Assembly: GCA_021464415.1 (NCBI GenBank)
Contig: CM038470.1
Span: forward strand, 12,164,394 to 12,228,393
Source of the DNA: Lonicera japonica
Lineage: Eukaryota; Streptophyta; Magnoliopsida; Dipsacales; Caprifoliaceae
Reading direction: 5' to 3'
Length of the DNA stretch: 64,000 bases
Positions 18,451 to 32,500 of this stretch are shown here, one piece after another. Made by a program: the position numbers and the translations under genes. Below the pieces are notes generated by a model that saw only the letters and a list, made by a program, of their open reading frames with translations, had not been told where the DNA came from and did no database searches. How positions within the stretch are numbered: the first letter of the stretch is position 1; each line of letters opens with the position of its first letter.

Positions 18451-18625
18451 GCATGTTCGATATCTATGCGCTAGTTAATTATAAGGTGTAAATTATGTTT
18501 CGTTATTTTATAAATTCTTTAATCTCATTGTTTCCAAACTCTTATCTTGAACATAACCCTATAAATAGGGTGCTCATTGTATCAATTAACTATCATCAAG
18601 AATACAATCATCTCTTTATTTAAGT

Positions 18626-20840
18626 TTATTTAATATTTTTTTGTATATTTATATTGCTCAAAAACTGAGATTCTTACGTGTAAGAAACTATTGAATAATA
18701 AACAGCTTAAATTGATTCGAGATGTTGATCTCAAAACCAATTAGAGATTTGAGGTGCCCCTTTTACAATATTAAAAACTTTTTTTTTATATTAAACCAGA
18801 TCATCACTATGTTATTAAAGTTTTGGACTAATACATTATATATGCAAATAGTATTCTTTCCGTCTTAAATTAAAAGTTTATTTTTATTTTTAAATCTTGA
18901 ATAATGCATTATTATTAAACCAATCAATAATTAAAAACATAACTTATTTTGGTATGGTGAAAAGAACATGGACTATGGTCTAAAAAATAAACTTAATTCT
19001 TAATTTGAAACATTGCAAAATAAAATAAAATTAGTGAAGGTATAAAAATTAATGACCCCACTAATTAATGTTAAGAAACTTAGGGTCCTATTTAGTCACT
19101 TCACTTGCCTATCCCTTGAGCCTGCCTTGACTGGATTGAATTGTTGATCCTGGTTCCAATATCAAATTAAAGATTGAATTTTTGTGTACTTTCTGCCTCA
19201 AATTAAATGTCTTTTCCTTTCACTTGCACTTTTTAGCTGCTCAAATTAAACTTATTTAACATTGCAAGATGTGGTATACAGAATATGTTTAGTTCAAAGA
19301 AAATAGAATTCTTAGTTTAAAATATTTGAAAAAGAAAAAAAATCTTAATTTAAGATAGAAAAATCTTATTTTAAAAATAATACATCAACTTAACACAAGC
19401 CATTTTTAATTTAGCAATATCAACAGCGTATCTTAGTCCAAGATTTCACTTTTATGAAGTACTGAAATTTTTGGCAAAGCTTTCCTTTAGAAGGTCCGAC
19501 AGCATATGCTCAATCATCCACTCATGTTTCAAATGCTTAACAAAATTAGCCTCAAAATGAACCAAAGTGATACGTAATTAATATCTTTAAAACTTTGGGT
19601 GGGTTTGCCTTGGATCAACCAAATTGCTTTAATTGTTTATATATTATAATAATAAATAAGTAATCTCTTATTATTATATTAATTAATGTGACAGCCAAAA
19701 AAGTACTTATTCGAATGCACAACTAGCTCATCTTGTTTTTACCTTTTTTTTCCCTTTTTGTTGAGCATAAAATGGCTGGAGATACTTCAAACAAAAGTGG
19801 GGATTAAAGGTAAAAATTTAAAGGCACAAACACAAGTATATATGATATCTCTTAAGTGTCAACTCCAGTTCATTTCATTTTTGTACCAATTTAAGCACAT
19901 TTAATTCAAGACTTGAGAGGTCAAGATACCTATGATAATCTCACTGCCTAATTTCAGCCATTGGTTCAATATTTGATTCTCTAGAGGATAATATATCTCT
20001 GACTTTGTTGATCACTACCTAATTATAACCTACTTTATAAGTTATTTCCAGTAGTTATGAAGATACTTGATCCTGCGAGTTTTTGACTTATCCTAATTAT
20101 AATAATTGGGGATTATTTTGAAAGGAGACAAGTATGAGTTTTAAAATCTAGAACTCAGCTCAGTTCAAATTAAATTTAGCTGATTTGACTGACTCTGGCA
20201 TGATTGCGTGAGTAAAATATTTTTTTCTTTAAATGCTTTTATAATATCTTATAACATATTGAGGAGGGTATACGTATAGATTTGCATTTTGAAAAGTAAA
20301 CTCGCTTTGGATGGATTATTTTGATACAAGTAATGTTCGAGTTTGATTAAATCCACTTCACACTTGATCGGTTGCCATCTTTCTTGCATTATGCTTGAAA
20401 CGTGAAATAGAACAATCTAATGCATGTTTTATAGTAATCATATTCACTTTTATCATAACCAACACATCTGATATTTCTTTCTCCAGGCTTTTTATTATTA
20501 TTATTATTATTTATCTAATATGGACTTTGCATGGGGTGGTTTAGTTATCACCCTAGGGGCGGCAATTACGTTATTCAAAAAAAAAAGAAAAAGAAAACTC
20601 ATATAAAATTGTTAATAATCTTATAATACAATAATAGTGTTAGCTGACAGAAGGTTTTGGAATGGTAGGAGTTGAGAATTTAATCTCAATTGTATAATTA
20701 AAAAGGAAAAAACAAAAGAGATGGAATATATCGATTATAATGACGATAAAGACTTGTGAAAGTGTTAAAATTAGGCCATTTTCTTATATACCACATGCTT
20801 TTGAGGTTCCTTAGGGCCAACCCCGATGATGATATAGTAA
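18626..20840. other. intergenic region with no supported gene
   Basis: AT-rich sequence. At about 18855-19015 there is a worn inverted pair (CCGTCTTAAATTAAAAGTTT against reversed AATTTGAAACATTG-type sequence) resembling a degraded Stowaway MITE. I recognise no exons. Confidence 0.45.
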
Positions 20841-21162
20841 AGCTTCATTTGATTCACGGATTTTAGTACTCGGGAAAGGAAAGTCGTTCTTTTCTTTTGT
20901 TTGTCAAGCACAAATTCCGGAAATACTTTTCCGAGAGAGGGAAAAGTAGGAGGTAAAACTATTCCTCTCAAAACACATGTGATTGATTTTCCCATGTGAT
21001 TTTCAAGCATTTATTACAAAAAATTTAGACAATAATACCCTTACCTAAATACTTTTCATGATTTACCAAAAACAAGAAAGAAAATTTAACAGGAAATTTA
21101 GTTTCCCACCTCTATGGAAAAAACAAGGGAATTGATTTCCCTTTCGTGAACCAAACGAGGCC
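20841..21162. mobile_element. Tourist-like (PIF/Harbinger) MITE, copy 2
   Basis: This 322-bp element is inverted relative to the copy at 411-732. The right end read inward is GGCCTCGTTTGGTTCACG and the left end is AGCTTCATTTGATTCACGG. TAA occurs at 20838-20840 and 21163-21165. The internal sequence aligns through CACATGTGTTTTGAGA and TTTTCCCTCTCT words. It lies about 1.4 kb upstream of the DAR2 start codon. Confidence 0.75.
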
Positions 21163-21839
21163 TAAATTCCATGTAATTGAGGCTCCAGTAACACCTTAAG
21201 CTATAAAAGCTAGTCCTTAAATGACATAGTAAATTTCATATAATTGAGTCTCCAGTGACACGTTATTGTAGAAGTAGGCTAATCCATCACCTATATAAAT
21301 AGAAAAAAAATAAAATTGATTGTAATGAGCATAATGAATGTTGTTGTTCACATATGGGAAAACTTTAGAATTATGAACCTCAATGTTGTATGAGAATACT
21401 CACATTCTTAACCATTAGAGCTTAAATCCGAATTTACGGTACTCACATTCTGGCAGTAGCAATTGGTCTCTTACTCAAAGATACTGAGTTTAAAAAATCA
21501 ACAAAAAGACATTCGGGTTTGATTAAAGATGTCACTATTGACATATAGCATTTAAGTTCGAGACTCATCTACACCCCCATTTTTCTTCTTAAATCACTAG
21601 AATGTGTCATAATCGCTTTGTATATTAATAAAGAAAAGGGGAAAGAAAAAGAAAAAGAAAAAGAAAATAGTGAATGTAGGGTAGTTATGTAATACAAGGG
21701 AATTCAAGGGGCAGAATCAAATTACAGTTTCTTTTACCGGCAAAATTCCTTCAAAAAAATTTCAAAAACAAAGAACATAAAAATATTCAGAGATGCTCAG
21801 CTCAACAGCAAAATACAATTCTCAGCTCTGAGCCGTCCA

Positions 21840-22535
21840 AAGCGTTAACTTTCGCAATCATCATCCTTCTCATCAGATTCTCTCTTTTCTCTCTCTAAAA
21901 ATCTTTTTCTTCGCCAATTTATCCCACTTTTCTCTTCATTGCTTTCCCCAAGCCAAGAATCTCTTTCCCCACCCCCAATTTCTCTCTCTAAAACCCCCTT
22001 TCCTTTCTCTCTCAGAGATTCTCTCTTTCCCTTTCCTTTCTTTCTCAAAAACATAACCTTTATCAATGATGCCATTGTTCTTCTCCCCATCCTCCCTCTC
22101 TTCCCTTCCCTTCCTTTCCTTTTCTCCCACTCTCTCTCCCTCTCTCTCTGTTTCTGTCCTTTTCATTTTACGTTTCCTTTTTCGTCTCTTCTCGAAAAAT
22201 TCCATCAATTCTATACGTAACCTTTTGCAATTTACATCCCCCAATGTCTTCCTCGAACGTTACCCACCTTTCTCAGCCCTGTATCTACGGTAAAGACTCT
22301 TCTTTTGATCAATTTTAGGTTGATTGGTAACTGGGTTTTGTTGGGTTTTTGGCCTTTTTGGCATGTCCAGAACTTGTTCGACAAAGTGCTTCAATGAAAG
22401 TTGGATATTTGAACTTAACTGTTTTTTGTGTCTCTTCATTTTAGTATGTGTATAGATGGATTTTGCTGGTTGATTTAATTGTGGGTTTAAGCAGGGCACT
22501 TTGTTTCTTCGTACGCAGAGAGGAAATCACGCTTC
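21840..22535 (+). promoter_or_regulatory. DAR2 promoter and CT-rich 5' leader with a leader intron
   Basis: A long pyrimidine-rich stretch (about 21860-22250, TCTCTC and CCTTTC words) fits a plant core promoter and 5' UTR. A donor CTACG|GTAAAG at 22289/22290 and an acceptor AAGCAG|GG at 22494/22495 would define a leader intron just ahead of the start codon at 22536. No transcript evidence is available here. Confidence 0.45.
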
Positions 22536-25500
22536 ATGAAATGGCTGAGTAAACTGTTTAAAAGTGGGTCAAGTCGAGGAGTTTCAGGTGGTCCACATCC
22601 ACAGTTTCTTGGGGAGGAAAGTATGGTTCGGCGTGCTCCAGTTCCATCCATGGTAAATTCTGCGTTGTCCTGTGTTTTTATCTCATGGGTTCATATTATA
22701 TGATTGACACACAATTCAACTATTTTAAAGTTGCCTAGTGATCTTAAGTTATTACTTGTCACTAGTTTTACTTAGATGCAACCCGATTCGATAAAAAATC
22801 TTCAATCTTTATTGTCACTTATTTTTCTATTGATCTTTACAATATATGTATTAGTGGTAACCCATGATACTAATTTACCCCCACTACATCTTTCATCTCT
22901 TAGGGTGCATTTGATAAAATTAGTGGAAAATGATTGAAAACACTACTGATTTTTATGAGAAGTTGGAAAAGGAGATGAATAATTTCGTGAGATATTCAAC
23001 ATCTTTCCCCTTTTTTCTTTCATGGAATTTTTTTCTTACTTGTGCCCTAAAGAATTGGATTCCATGGAAAGCCAGAAAAGTAATCGAACATTTATCTCTT
23101 ACACACTGATCTAAATCCTTGAAAAGGTATCTTTCGTCTCAGCGCTCCAATATTTTGTCTCTTATGCATTTTCTTGATTTGAAAACCCATCTCCGTAGTT
23201 TTATAGATTTATGATAGAAAACATAAATATTGTTGTTTCTAACAATTACAACTAAAATGTTTCATAAATTATCAAATACAATTTAGAGCACTGTCATCTT
23301 AACAAACACTTGTTACGATTTCATATGTTAAATTATGGAATTGTTTAACAAGTATTGGACACGTATCCTAGAGTATTCATGAAAGTAGTAAGTGGAGTTT
23401 AGAATTTTCAGCCCTGGGCAGTGTCTTACTTCTGTTAGAATATTGTCACGTCTCATTAATGTCCTAATCATGTCCAAACTTCACAAGGAACTACTTAACA
23501 ACATCTACGTGTGTTTTGGTTACTCATCTTTGTGTCTTGGAACAAAACAAACAAAAAAAAAAGAACTTTTACAACCTAAAGCCGACAAACAAAGGTTAAT
23601 AAGTGATCTAAAATACGCACTAATCGTGCACATCAATAGATGATAATATATATTTTCTTCGTGAAAACTTCTTTTCTTTAACAAAAGAATGGTTTCTCAC
23701 CACATTTGTAAATCACATCAGGGTGATCGCTCTAGAGCTGGGAAGGAGAAAGAGGAATTAGACCGTGCTATAGCACTTTCTCTGGCTGAAGATTTGAAGA
23801 GACCAAATGGTAATTTTTATGATTTAGAAACCAGTTTTGTTTTTTACCACTTCATTTCCATAAGGTTGCAGTTGGATATTGATCGTTCGGATTTATTCAG
23901 GATACAGATGGCGAACAGACGATGATGAAGATCTTGCAAAGGGGCTTCACGATAACATCAATTCATCTTCATACCCTCCTTATGCCCCTAGAGAATGTTA
24001 TCCTCCAGTATATAGGTACTACTATTTGCCATTTTTCCATAAATGCAAGTCTTTCAATTAAATCAATAACCTTAATGGGTTGGTGATGTCACATAACAAC
24101 AGTTTTGTTAGCTTAGTTGCATAACTACAAAACCTTTAATTCGCAAATGCTGTAAGAATTCAAATGAGTGGTCAAACTTCCATTGTTTGTAATTTCATGG
24201 GATAAACGGTTGACCAGCCTGAGGCACTATGAATTGATAAAAGGTTGTGAAATTTATTACTCTTAAGTCAACAATTCGTTTAGGAATACAGCTCAAGTTT
24301 GCGTTCCCAGATTTTTTGGCTGGGTGTAGCACATGTTACAATTTTACAATAAAAGCAAACTTTAAATGGAAATGCGCACTTCTTATAATATCTATGACAT
24401 AACTCAAGTTTGGTAGCAGTTCTGAATCATGCACCTTCCTTTGATTCCCTTAGTTTATAACATAAAGAACCCATTCTTTAGTTGCCTTTTGCTATCCCAG
24501 TAATGAAATTGTTCTGCTATGCATCTAAATTATTTGCTCATTCATCAAGAACACTAAAAGAAACTCATACTGTTTTATGCCAAACAAGCCACACAGCTTT
24601 TTATTTGATTCATTTATTTGTATGCATGTATTCTGATAACTTGCAGATTATGTGGTGGCTGCAACCGTGACATTGGCCTTGGAAATTATTTGGGATGCAT
24701 GGGCACTTTTTTTCATCCGGAGTGCTTTCGTTGTCGTGCCTGTGGTTTCCCCATCACAGAGCATGAGGTAAGCAGGTTTTTTTCACTCTTGCTTGAAATT
24801 TATTTATTTATTTTTTATCTCCCTTGATATTAATGTAAAATTAGACTTACCTCTGTTTCCATAATCAATAGACTTTGCCCCCTGCACGTGGGGAAATCTC
24901 AAAAAATCAGGTATTAATGGGGGAAAACTTTAATGATTATGAAAGCAGGGGATAAGTCAAATTTCTCAGGGCAAATTCAAAAAGGCCTGTTTTACTTTTA
25001 TTCATGTTTGAATGATTGGAAATGTTTGATTGTAGTATTAATGTGCCTTTTTGGGAAGAGTTTACTACTATATTTCTAAAAAGTAAAAAATAAAAAATAA
25101 ATAGAAAAGGGAAAAAGAATCAACTGGCACAGCTGTGGTTAGGCGCTCCATAAATTAAGCACCACCCTCCTGCCTTCCGTCTTCTGTCTAGCGCTTTTTG
25201 GAACATTTGTTGGCATTATATTTGTAAATGCCGTTATATTATGTTTGTTTTATCTTTTCCTGTGTCTACCTCTTATTCGTTTTTTTGTTTCTGTTGATTC
25301 AAGTTTTCTTTGTCAGGGAGGGATGCATACCATAAGTCCTGCTTCAAAGAGTTGACCCATCCCAAATGTGAAGTTTGCCACCAATTTGTAAGAAACATCA
25401 TTTTTGTTATAATCAATGGAACCTTTCGTTTCTTAAACTTATTCTTGAATCTCTTGATATTAGCATGCACTTTGAGATTCAATGGACTCCTCATATGTAG

Positions 25501-28304
25501 AATATTCTTACAATGTTAATCATCTGGTTTCAGTATAATATTGCACATGCCTAAAGTATGCTACAATTCCTATTATGAATTATTAGCAGACCAATTGTTA
25601 ATGATATTTTATTAATTTTTTTTAATCCAAATTTATTTCAGATCCCAACCAATGGAGCAGGTTTGATTGAATATAGGTGCCACCCATTTTGGTCCCAGAA
25701 ATACTGTCCATCACACGAACATGACAACACGGCTCGGTGTTGCAGTTGTGAACGTTTGGAGGTACAGACATTATACTCCCTTCTTCCCCAATTAAGAATC
25801 CACAATCCCTTTTTGGGATGTCCCAAATTAGTAGTCCACTTTTCTTTTCAAAACATATCAACGTAACAAAACACATGATATGGAACAGGATTTGTTTTAA
25901 ACTATTCATTAGGATGAACTTAGTGTATTCTTAAAAACTGTGAAAGTTAAACATGGACTCTTAATTAGGGATGGAGGGAGTATTAAATTTTAGTACATAT
26001 ATCATAACCACAAATGATATGAAAACAAACCCTATAGGGTTTCAAATCAAGTTGACCAGCTTATAGTGTTTGTGATTGGTTCACCATTTTCTTCTTGAAG
26101 TCTTGGAATGCGCGATATATATATCTGGGAGACGGACGGAGTTTGTGCTTAGAGTGCATGGAATCTGCTGTTATGGATACCGGAGATTGTCAACCACTTT
26201 ACCATGCAATTAGAGACTACTACGAAGGAATGAACATGAGACTTGAACAGCAAATTCCCATGCTTCTTGTTGAAAGACAAGCACTAAATGAAGCCATTGT
26301 AGGGGAGAAAAATGTAATAATTAGGTTCTTCTTCAAAATCTTAACATCTTGATTTGGAATCTTTCTGATATGGAATTTGATTCTTTAATGTCCAGGGCTT
26401 TCATCACATGCCCGAAACAAGGGGTTTATGCCTGTCTGAAGAGCAAACCGTTACCAGTGTATGTTATTTGCACAGTTACACTTTGTTTTAGAATAATCTC
26501 CTCACTGTCGCACCAAAAATTTATGATAATTTCTTTGTGTTTTTTTGCAGATACTCAAAAGGCCACGTATTGGAGGCCACCGACTAGTGGGAATGAGAAC
26601 ACAACCTCAGAGACTGACTCGGAAATGTGAAGTTACGGCCATTCTTGTTCTGTATGGCCTCCCAAGGTAAGGTCTGACGGCTGTTTTTTTTTCTTTTACA
26701 TAAAATCTTTCCTTTAAATTGTTTCATTATCAATTTTCCAAATAACATAATTGTGTTTATTTGGAAACTTTGAAGTCCACCTGGTTTCTTGCATAATCTG
26801 TAACCACAACTTAACAAGCCATTGACTTTTGATATAATGATATTATATTTGGAAACTTTGAAGTCCACCTGGTTTCTTGCATAATCTGTAACCACAACTT
26901 CACAAGCCATTGACTTTTGATATAATCATATTATATTCAAAGATCCCTTAAATTATATTATTTTTCTTTCTCATACACAAGGTTCGCTATAAAAATTTAA
27001 AGCTACGTAATTCGGATTAACAAATGAGTCAGATTGGACAGGTTACGGGGGATGCTATGGTGGGTGAAAGGATCTAAACCAGTTGTATTTACTGAAAGTT
27101 TGAAAATTTTAAGCACTCATATGTTTGATCTTTTGTGTTTTCCGGGAATCGGAAATTGGTTGATTCAAACTCTTGACATGAAGTGTGATTCGTCAATTGA
27201 TTGTGAAGAAAAGTATTATCTGTTTACTTGTTTTTCTGTGATTCTAACAATATTTTGTGGTAGTGAGCGAGCCATTTAAATTTAACATACTAAAAGATTC
27301 TTCTTCCTTTATCACGTACATTTCGTATAGCATGTTGCCATGTCATTATTATCAGGTGTCAGATCTACGATATTGATTACTGTTTCCATTTTTTCACATT
27401 GATATGATTTGATTTCCCTACACCTTTTTCTTTGTCTGAAAATTGAAAAAGTGCTAATGTGCTATATTAGGCTTCAGAACAAGTTCCACAATTCTGACAA
27501 ATTCAACATCCTTGCTGAATGCAGATTACTAACCGGTGCCATTCTTGCTCACGAGCTAATGCATGGCTGGTTACGTCTTAAAGGTAACATTAGCTTATTT
27601 AGGGTCTGCTTGATATAAATAAATAAATAAAAAGAGAGGTAGAAAGTGATTGGAAAACGATTAAATATTTTGAGAAGTTGAAAGAGAATTGAGTGATTTG
27701 GTGAAATGTTCTTCATTTTTTCTATGGAAAAAGTTTCTTACCCATCACTCGAAGAATTGGATTTCATGGAAAAGTAAAAAAAAAGATGGAGAATATCTCA
27801 GCAAATGACTTGGCTCTTTAACCAACTTCTCATAAAATTTAGTAGTTTCTTCTGTCATTTGTAACTTTTTTATCAGACAGAGTACGGTTGTGAGGAACCG
27901 CACCAGATGATTTACAGTTGTACTTCAATACATTTTTTCTGCCCGCCTTAAAGGTTTTCCTGAATTGGGCAGGCTACCGAAACCTCAACCCCGAGGTAGA
28001 GGAAGGCATCTGTCAAGTGCTTTCATACATGTGGCTCGAGTCAGAGGTGATGCCGGGGTTTAAAAACATGCCGTCCACCTCAGCAGCCTCATCGTCGTCG
28101 TCAGCACCGACGTCATCCTCCAAGAAAGGCAGGAAGTCTGGCGTAGAGAATAAACTAGGGGAGTTTTTCATGCACCAGATCGCACACGATACTTCCCCAG
28201 CATATGGGGGAGGATTCAGGGCCGCCAATGCAGCTGTCAATAGATATGGTTTGCGTCGAACACTGGACCACATTAGCATAACGGGAAGTTTTCCAGAGGT
28301 TTAG
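22536..28304 (+). CDS. DAR2: DA1-related protein 2 (UIM, LIM, zinc peptidase)
   Basis: Member of the DA1 family: ubiquitin-activated peptidases that limit the duration of cell proliferation in plant organs; DAR2 acts in root meristem and leaf growth. Eleven coding exons: 22536-22652, 23722-23809, 23901-24015, 24647-24767, 25304-25387, 25642-25761, 26101-26313, 26396-26458, 26551-26666, 27525-27583, 27973-28304. All have GT-AG borders and matching phases, giving 475 codons plus stop. Order of parts: [11 protein letters not shown] start; ubiquitin-interacting motif [16 protein letters not shown] (about 50-66); acidic [13 protein letters not shown] zinc ligands C109, C112, H130, C133, C136, C139; a second cysteine-rich finger (CEVCHQF onward); zinc-peptidase site HELMH at 355-359; downstream EVEEGICQ and the C-terminal [12 protein letters not shown] block. 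HELMH rather than HEMMH and LSKLFKSG match DAR2 rather than DA1 or DAR1, as I recall them. A Stowaway MITE and an 88-bp tandem duplication sit in introns. Confidence 0.95.
25776..25980. mobile_element. Stowaway-like (Tc1/mariner) MITE in a DAR2 intron
   Basis: Ends CTCCCTTCTTCCCCAATTAAG and, read inward from the right, CTCCCTCCATCCCTAATTAAG are inverted repeats, with TA on both sides (25774-25775 and 25981-25982). Length 205 bp. A related 202-bp copy lies at 33388-33589 in the mitochondrial carrier gene. Confidence 0.8.
26761..26936. repeat. 88-bp tandem duplication in a DAR2 intron
   Basis: Two copies start TTGGAAACTTTGAAGTCCAC at 26761 and 26849 and differ at only about two positions, so the duplication is recent. 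It lies in the intron between the exons ending at 26666 and starting at 27525. Confidence 0.9.
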
Positions 28305-29593
28305 AATATGATCAAGAGAAATCCTATTGCCAAAGTAGTTTTAGCTTCATCCAAAGTAAATGGTGCATTGTATGGTTGTATGTTCTGAAATTACATCGGT
28401 TTGACTAAAGGTGTTTTTGTTTTGGCAACAGCATTACCCATTATCAAGTCTTGTGCGGAGAGATTATTGAATTTAGATCCTCGTGAGGATTGAGTTGATC
28501 ATGGAAGGCTCTGGATTAGCTCCCCCTTGTTTTAGTGGGGTCCTTTTGGGGAAATACATAATACATGTGGGGAAAGAGAAATAATAAGAATTTGTTATGA
28601 CAATAAACATATCTTCTAATTTATTTTAGCTTGTTTGGCTAAGAGAGTAATACTAAATTACCATTTCTTCGTTCATTATTAACATTTCTCGGCAATTTTT
28701 CACCATTAAAATCCATCTTCGCTCAAAGTTTTATTTCTAGTTCAGATTATTTTTTGACTATTGTGTATGCTTTGCTCAAACTATTTGGACATACTTCTGT
28801 TCTTTTTTTTGTATTGGCGTGATTAAAAAATAACTCCTCATCCCCAAATAAGGATTCTACTGTTTCGTTTTGGAATTTTTGAATTATATGAGTATATACA
28901 TATATATATATATATTTAGAATATAATCAACATGCCAAAATTTACCGTACGGAAACAACTTTTTGTCTCAACCATTGATTGAGATGAAATATTTTTTTTT
29001 AAAAAAAATAAAAATAAAATATGAAAGTCGAGAATGACTCTCAATTACGGATACGGTGTATATTACATTGAAAGAGGTCGAAAATAAAGCCAACAAATAC
29101 CATAACAGTAGGAAGGCAAGAAAAAGGCAGCACTAAACGAATCCAATAAAAGGAACCATAATTATAATCGGTGACGCAACTGTGTATGAGGAATTGAGAC
29201 AAGTTCGATTACACTTGACATCCGATCAAAACTAGCTATTCCCCTCCTTTTTTTTAATTTTTTTTTTTTTCATCTGTACAGGGAAAAATATTGTTTATGC
29301 AGCCGCAATCACAAAATCACCATCACATGACCTCATAAAATGCCATATAGTAACGGAGAAAATATTAGATATTCCTGGCGTATCACGTGACAATCACCAG
29401 ACTCAAAGGTGAAGTGTGACGTAGGCCCGTCATATTGTTGATGCTCAATTGGACCTCCACCGCTACTCCAATGTACCAGCACATTGTATACTACCCAGCA
29501 TCACATCGTAACCCTTCTTTCTACTAACTATTCCAATCAACCCCAACCCATATAGTCACCAACCTTGGCTTCGAAACTGAAATTACAAGATGC
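28305..29593. other. convergent intergenic space between DAR2 and the carrier gene
   Basis: The two genes end toward each other with about 1.3 kb between stop codons. The region should hold both 3' UTRs. I see a TA run near 28900 and T-rich tracts but no gene, no clear transposon end and no long repeat. Confidence 0.5.
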
Positions 29594-32500
29594 TCAATCC
29601 GAAGGTATATTTGATAAAACTTGTTTCATTTTCTCATACGTCATAAAAACGATTCCCACGCTTGGCACCACCTTGTAGTATTCAGGCAGAATCCCTCTGT
29701 ATAAACCCCGCAGGCCTTCAGCTCGGACTATTTGTCCAAATGTACCCAAAAGACCCGTCTTGTAAACACGGGCCCGTCCACCTGCTCCTTCTAACTGCAT
29801 CCTTCGCCTCACAAGATCCAGAGGGAATGTTACTGCAATAGTATATGAGAACAATATGAGAAATGCATTATGAATTTACTTGTTAATTGTTGCATATAAT
29901 ACTTGATTGTCAAGTTCTGTTGAGCTTGCAACACTTGGTGGTCTCTTGTATCAGCAAATTCATATATGCCAGATGAACTTAGATGAACAAAAAAAAAAAT
30001 ATATCACATTTCTTGGCTGGACAATTTTGCCTTCACTCGAGCTTGAGTCAAGTAATAAAGAAGCTTGAGTTCAACCCAAGGAACGCACTCTATCAAACTA
30101 AACCTAACCTTAGAACATCTAATGGATATGTCTGTTATATATGACTCCTTAAGCCTTATTGAGTTGACTTTCTTGACAAATACTTTGAGGCAAGCAAGGT
30201 CTGTTTGAGCTTGGCTCGTTTATCTTACGATCCTTTATATGCAACTCGAGAACTCAATAAATGAGCTCCAACACAAACACCAATGGAAAGGAAACTGATA
30301 AGAGACATGTCACGCATGCCCCTGGTTAAGGATTATGATTGTCAAATTAGGCAAAACGCACTAAGAAACTCTAAGCTAACTGTGATTCGACATTACAGCG
30401 AATATTAACAACATGAAAGATCCTATTAATGGTCAGGGAGCCACTGGTGAATATTTTAATTTGATTTCACCGAAAGAATTTGACTCTCCAGCTCCCAGTA
30501 AAATATGTGCAGCAGTGACCTGAAAAAGACGCATACTTTTAAATGTTGGTTCTTTGGCCAACAAGAAAAGAGCCCTTATACAAAAACAAGTGAAGACAAA
30601 CTGACAATCATATTAGAGTCGCAATAATAAAAAGATACACTATATCTGATAGAGAGTGAAGAAGGTATGCAAAACATTTTACGGAAGATATTCTAGTGAA
30701 GTACATGGTTGCCAAAGAGATACCAGACTGAGATCCACTATAAACTAAATCAAAAGAATCCTGGAATAGGACACTATTGGTTAATTATCTAATTTGGACT
30801 AGATTATAGTATGTGGTCCCTGTGAGTACAATTGGTCTAGACCCTCACAGTACAGCCTGTGCTGAGCCACAGTTAGCATATGGTGGACATCTCTCAGCAC
30901 GGATCCAGTTGGCCCAACCCATCAACAAGGTCTAATCCTCTTTACATGCACTATTGCACTACCTACATAAAGACCAAGTAAATCCCTCTCCTAAAGACAA
31001 TCTTGGTTAACGTATTTGGTTCCATCATCCACCCTCTGATCAAGACCTTTCAATCCTTTTTAGGCACTCCTTTCCTCTTGGTTCTCCGAGAAGCAAATGG
31101 ATAAATTAAGTTCTTACAACATGTGGTTGTGTTTTAGCATTACCACTTGGCACACAGTGCTACACTGCCTACACCCAATCTCTTTTGGACACCCCAGTGC
31201 AGTACCCTCCTACACCGGTTATAAAAGTCTAGACGAAGATCTAAAACAAATTTCTAACTTTACTTGTTGAACCTCAGAAAAATAGATGAGGTGAAGGACA
31301 AGTGTCATTTCTCAGCAAGAGGAATAAGAAATTAATGTTAGACAAGTAAGCTGCAGAAGACATACCGTGCTTTTGTGAAACAGTCTTTTCATAATTGTAG
31401 TGAGCAGTGCACCTTTCCACATATGTAACATTTATTGTTTAATTTACTCATCTACAAATGGGAATAGTTTTCTGACATTTATCAAGCTATCCTGAAGTAC
31501 ATCAAAATTCTGGTAAAACCTTGGGTGGTCAAACAGTCCGAGTTCAAAACATAAATAAGTGGCATCCCATGTCTTTTGTTTGCTTTCTGCCACATACATC
31601 TACTAGACCAGTCAAAACATCTTTCCTTGAAAAGAATTTTAGGTGAGTGTCCATATACTAGTAAGCTCGACTTATAATTCTTTTTCAATTCAATTGTCCT
31701 CAAGGCTCGAATTATATTCACACTAATCAAGAAAAGTGTCTCAACTTCATAACAATATATTGTTGAGAAAAATTTAGAGCCTTGAAATTCCTTTTTGCTA
31801 CAGAATGAAAATATTTTGATGTAAGATCCCTCGTCACCATGTAATATAAAGTTGTAATGGAACAACATAGCTGTAAACATATTCAACTAGTGTCTACAGT
31901 GGTAAGGGCAAATTTGGGACTGTGTGGATAGGCGTACGGTCTCAAGTTCGATACTCCGCTGCGTGAAACCTTTCTTGTGCCATTGGGGGCGTCTCCCGGT
32001 TGAGCAACCAGGGCCTCATGGGATTAGTGGGGGTGGGGCCCCGATACCCATGGTTATCAAATAAATATACATATATATATATATATATATATTCAAGTAG
32101 TGTCCATCCATGTGAATTATTATTTCAAAAGAAGTTTCAGAATATTTACTGTGCCTCTCCAAAAGAGGTTCCCAGTCATGTTAACTTGTCCTTCCTGGGG
32201 GTGTGGTGGTGTTGTTTGAGTGACTAATCCACAGCTAATATAAACCAAAGATCCAGTCACAACTCACACGTGCATTGCTGGAAACTTAAAGGATTCCAGC
32301 ATAACCGACGAGCAATCAGCAGAGGAGCTCAAGTGAGAAGCATCTCTCAAAGAGTACACTTCTCACGTTCTGTTTAACTGCTAAAACAGAAAAGACTCAC
32401 CAGATAATAGCCACGCCACAAACAAAACCAAATGCAATGTTTGGAGAGCCAAGCTATCCAGTAGGAGAGGTTTAATCAAACAAGCAAGACTCATATCTTA

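Larger units (their letters stand above)
14437..18625 (+). mobile_element. decayed Ty1/copia retrotransposon
   Basis: Two related terminal blocks are about 170 bp each, at 14437-14608 and about 18455-18625. They share GCTAGTTAA, GGTGTAAATTA, CCAAACTCT and CCCTATAAATAGGGT. The first is followed at 14611 by TGGTATCAGAGTGG, the initiator-methionine tRNA primer site typical of copia elements. Gag, zinc knuckle, protease, integrase, reverse transcriptase and RNase H segments follow in copia order (protease and integrase before reverse transcriptase). Every domain is interrupted by stops or frame changes, and the LTRs differ at many positions, so the insertion is old. Confidence 0.85.

Noticed and set aside
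21845..22293. Overlapping open frames rich in Arg/Glu/Lys or Pro/Ser
   Set aside because: They are translations of a CT-rich leader in several frames, with no domain and no splice logic.
31482..31886. 134-codon minus-strand open frame in the carrier intron
   Set aside because: No recognisable domain. It lies wholly in the intron between exons 33229-33296 and 29594-29832.
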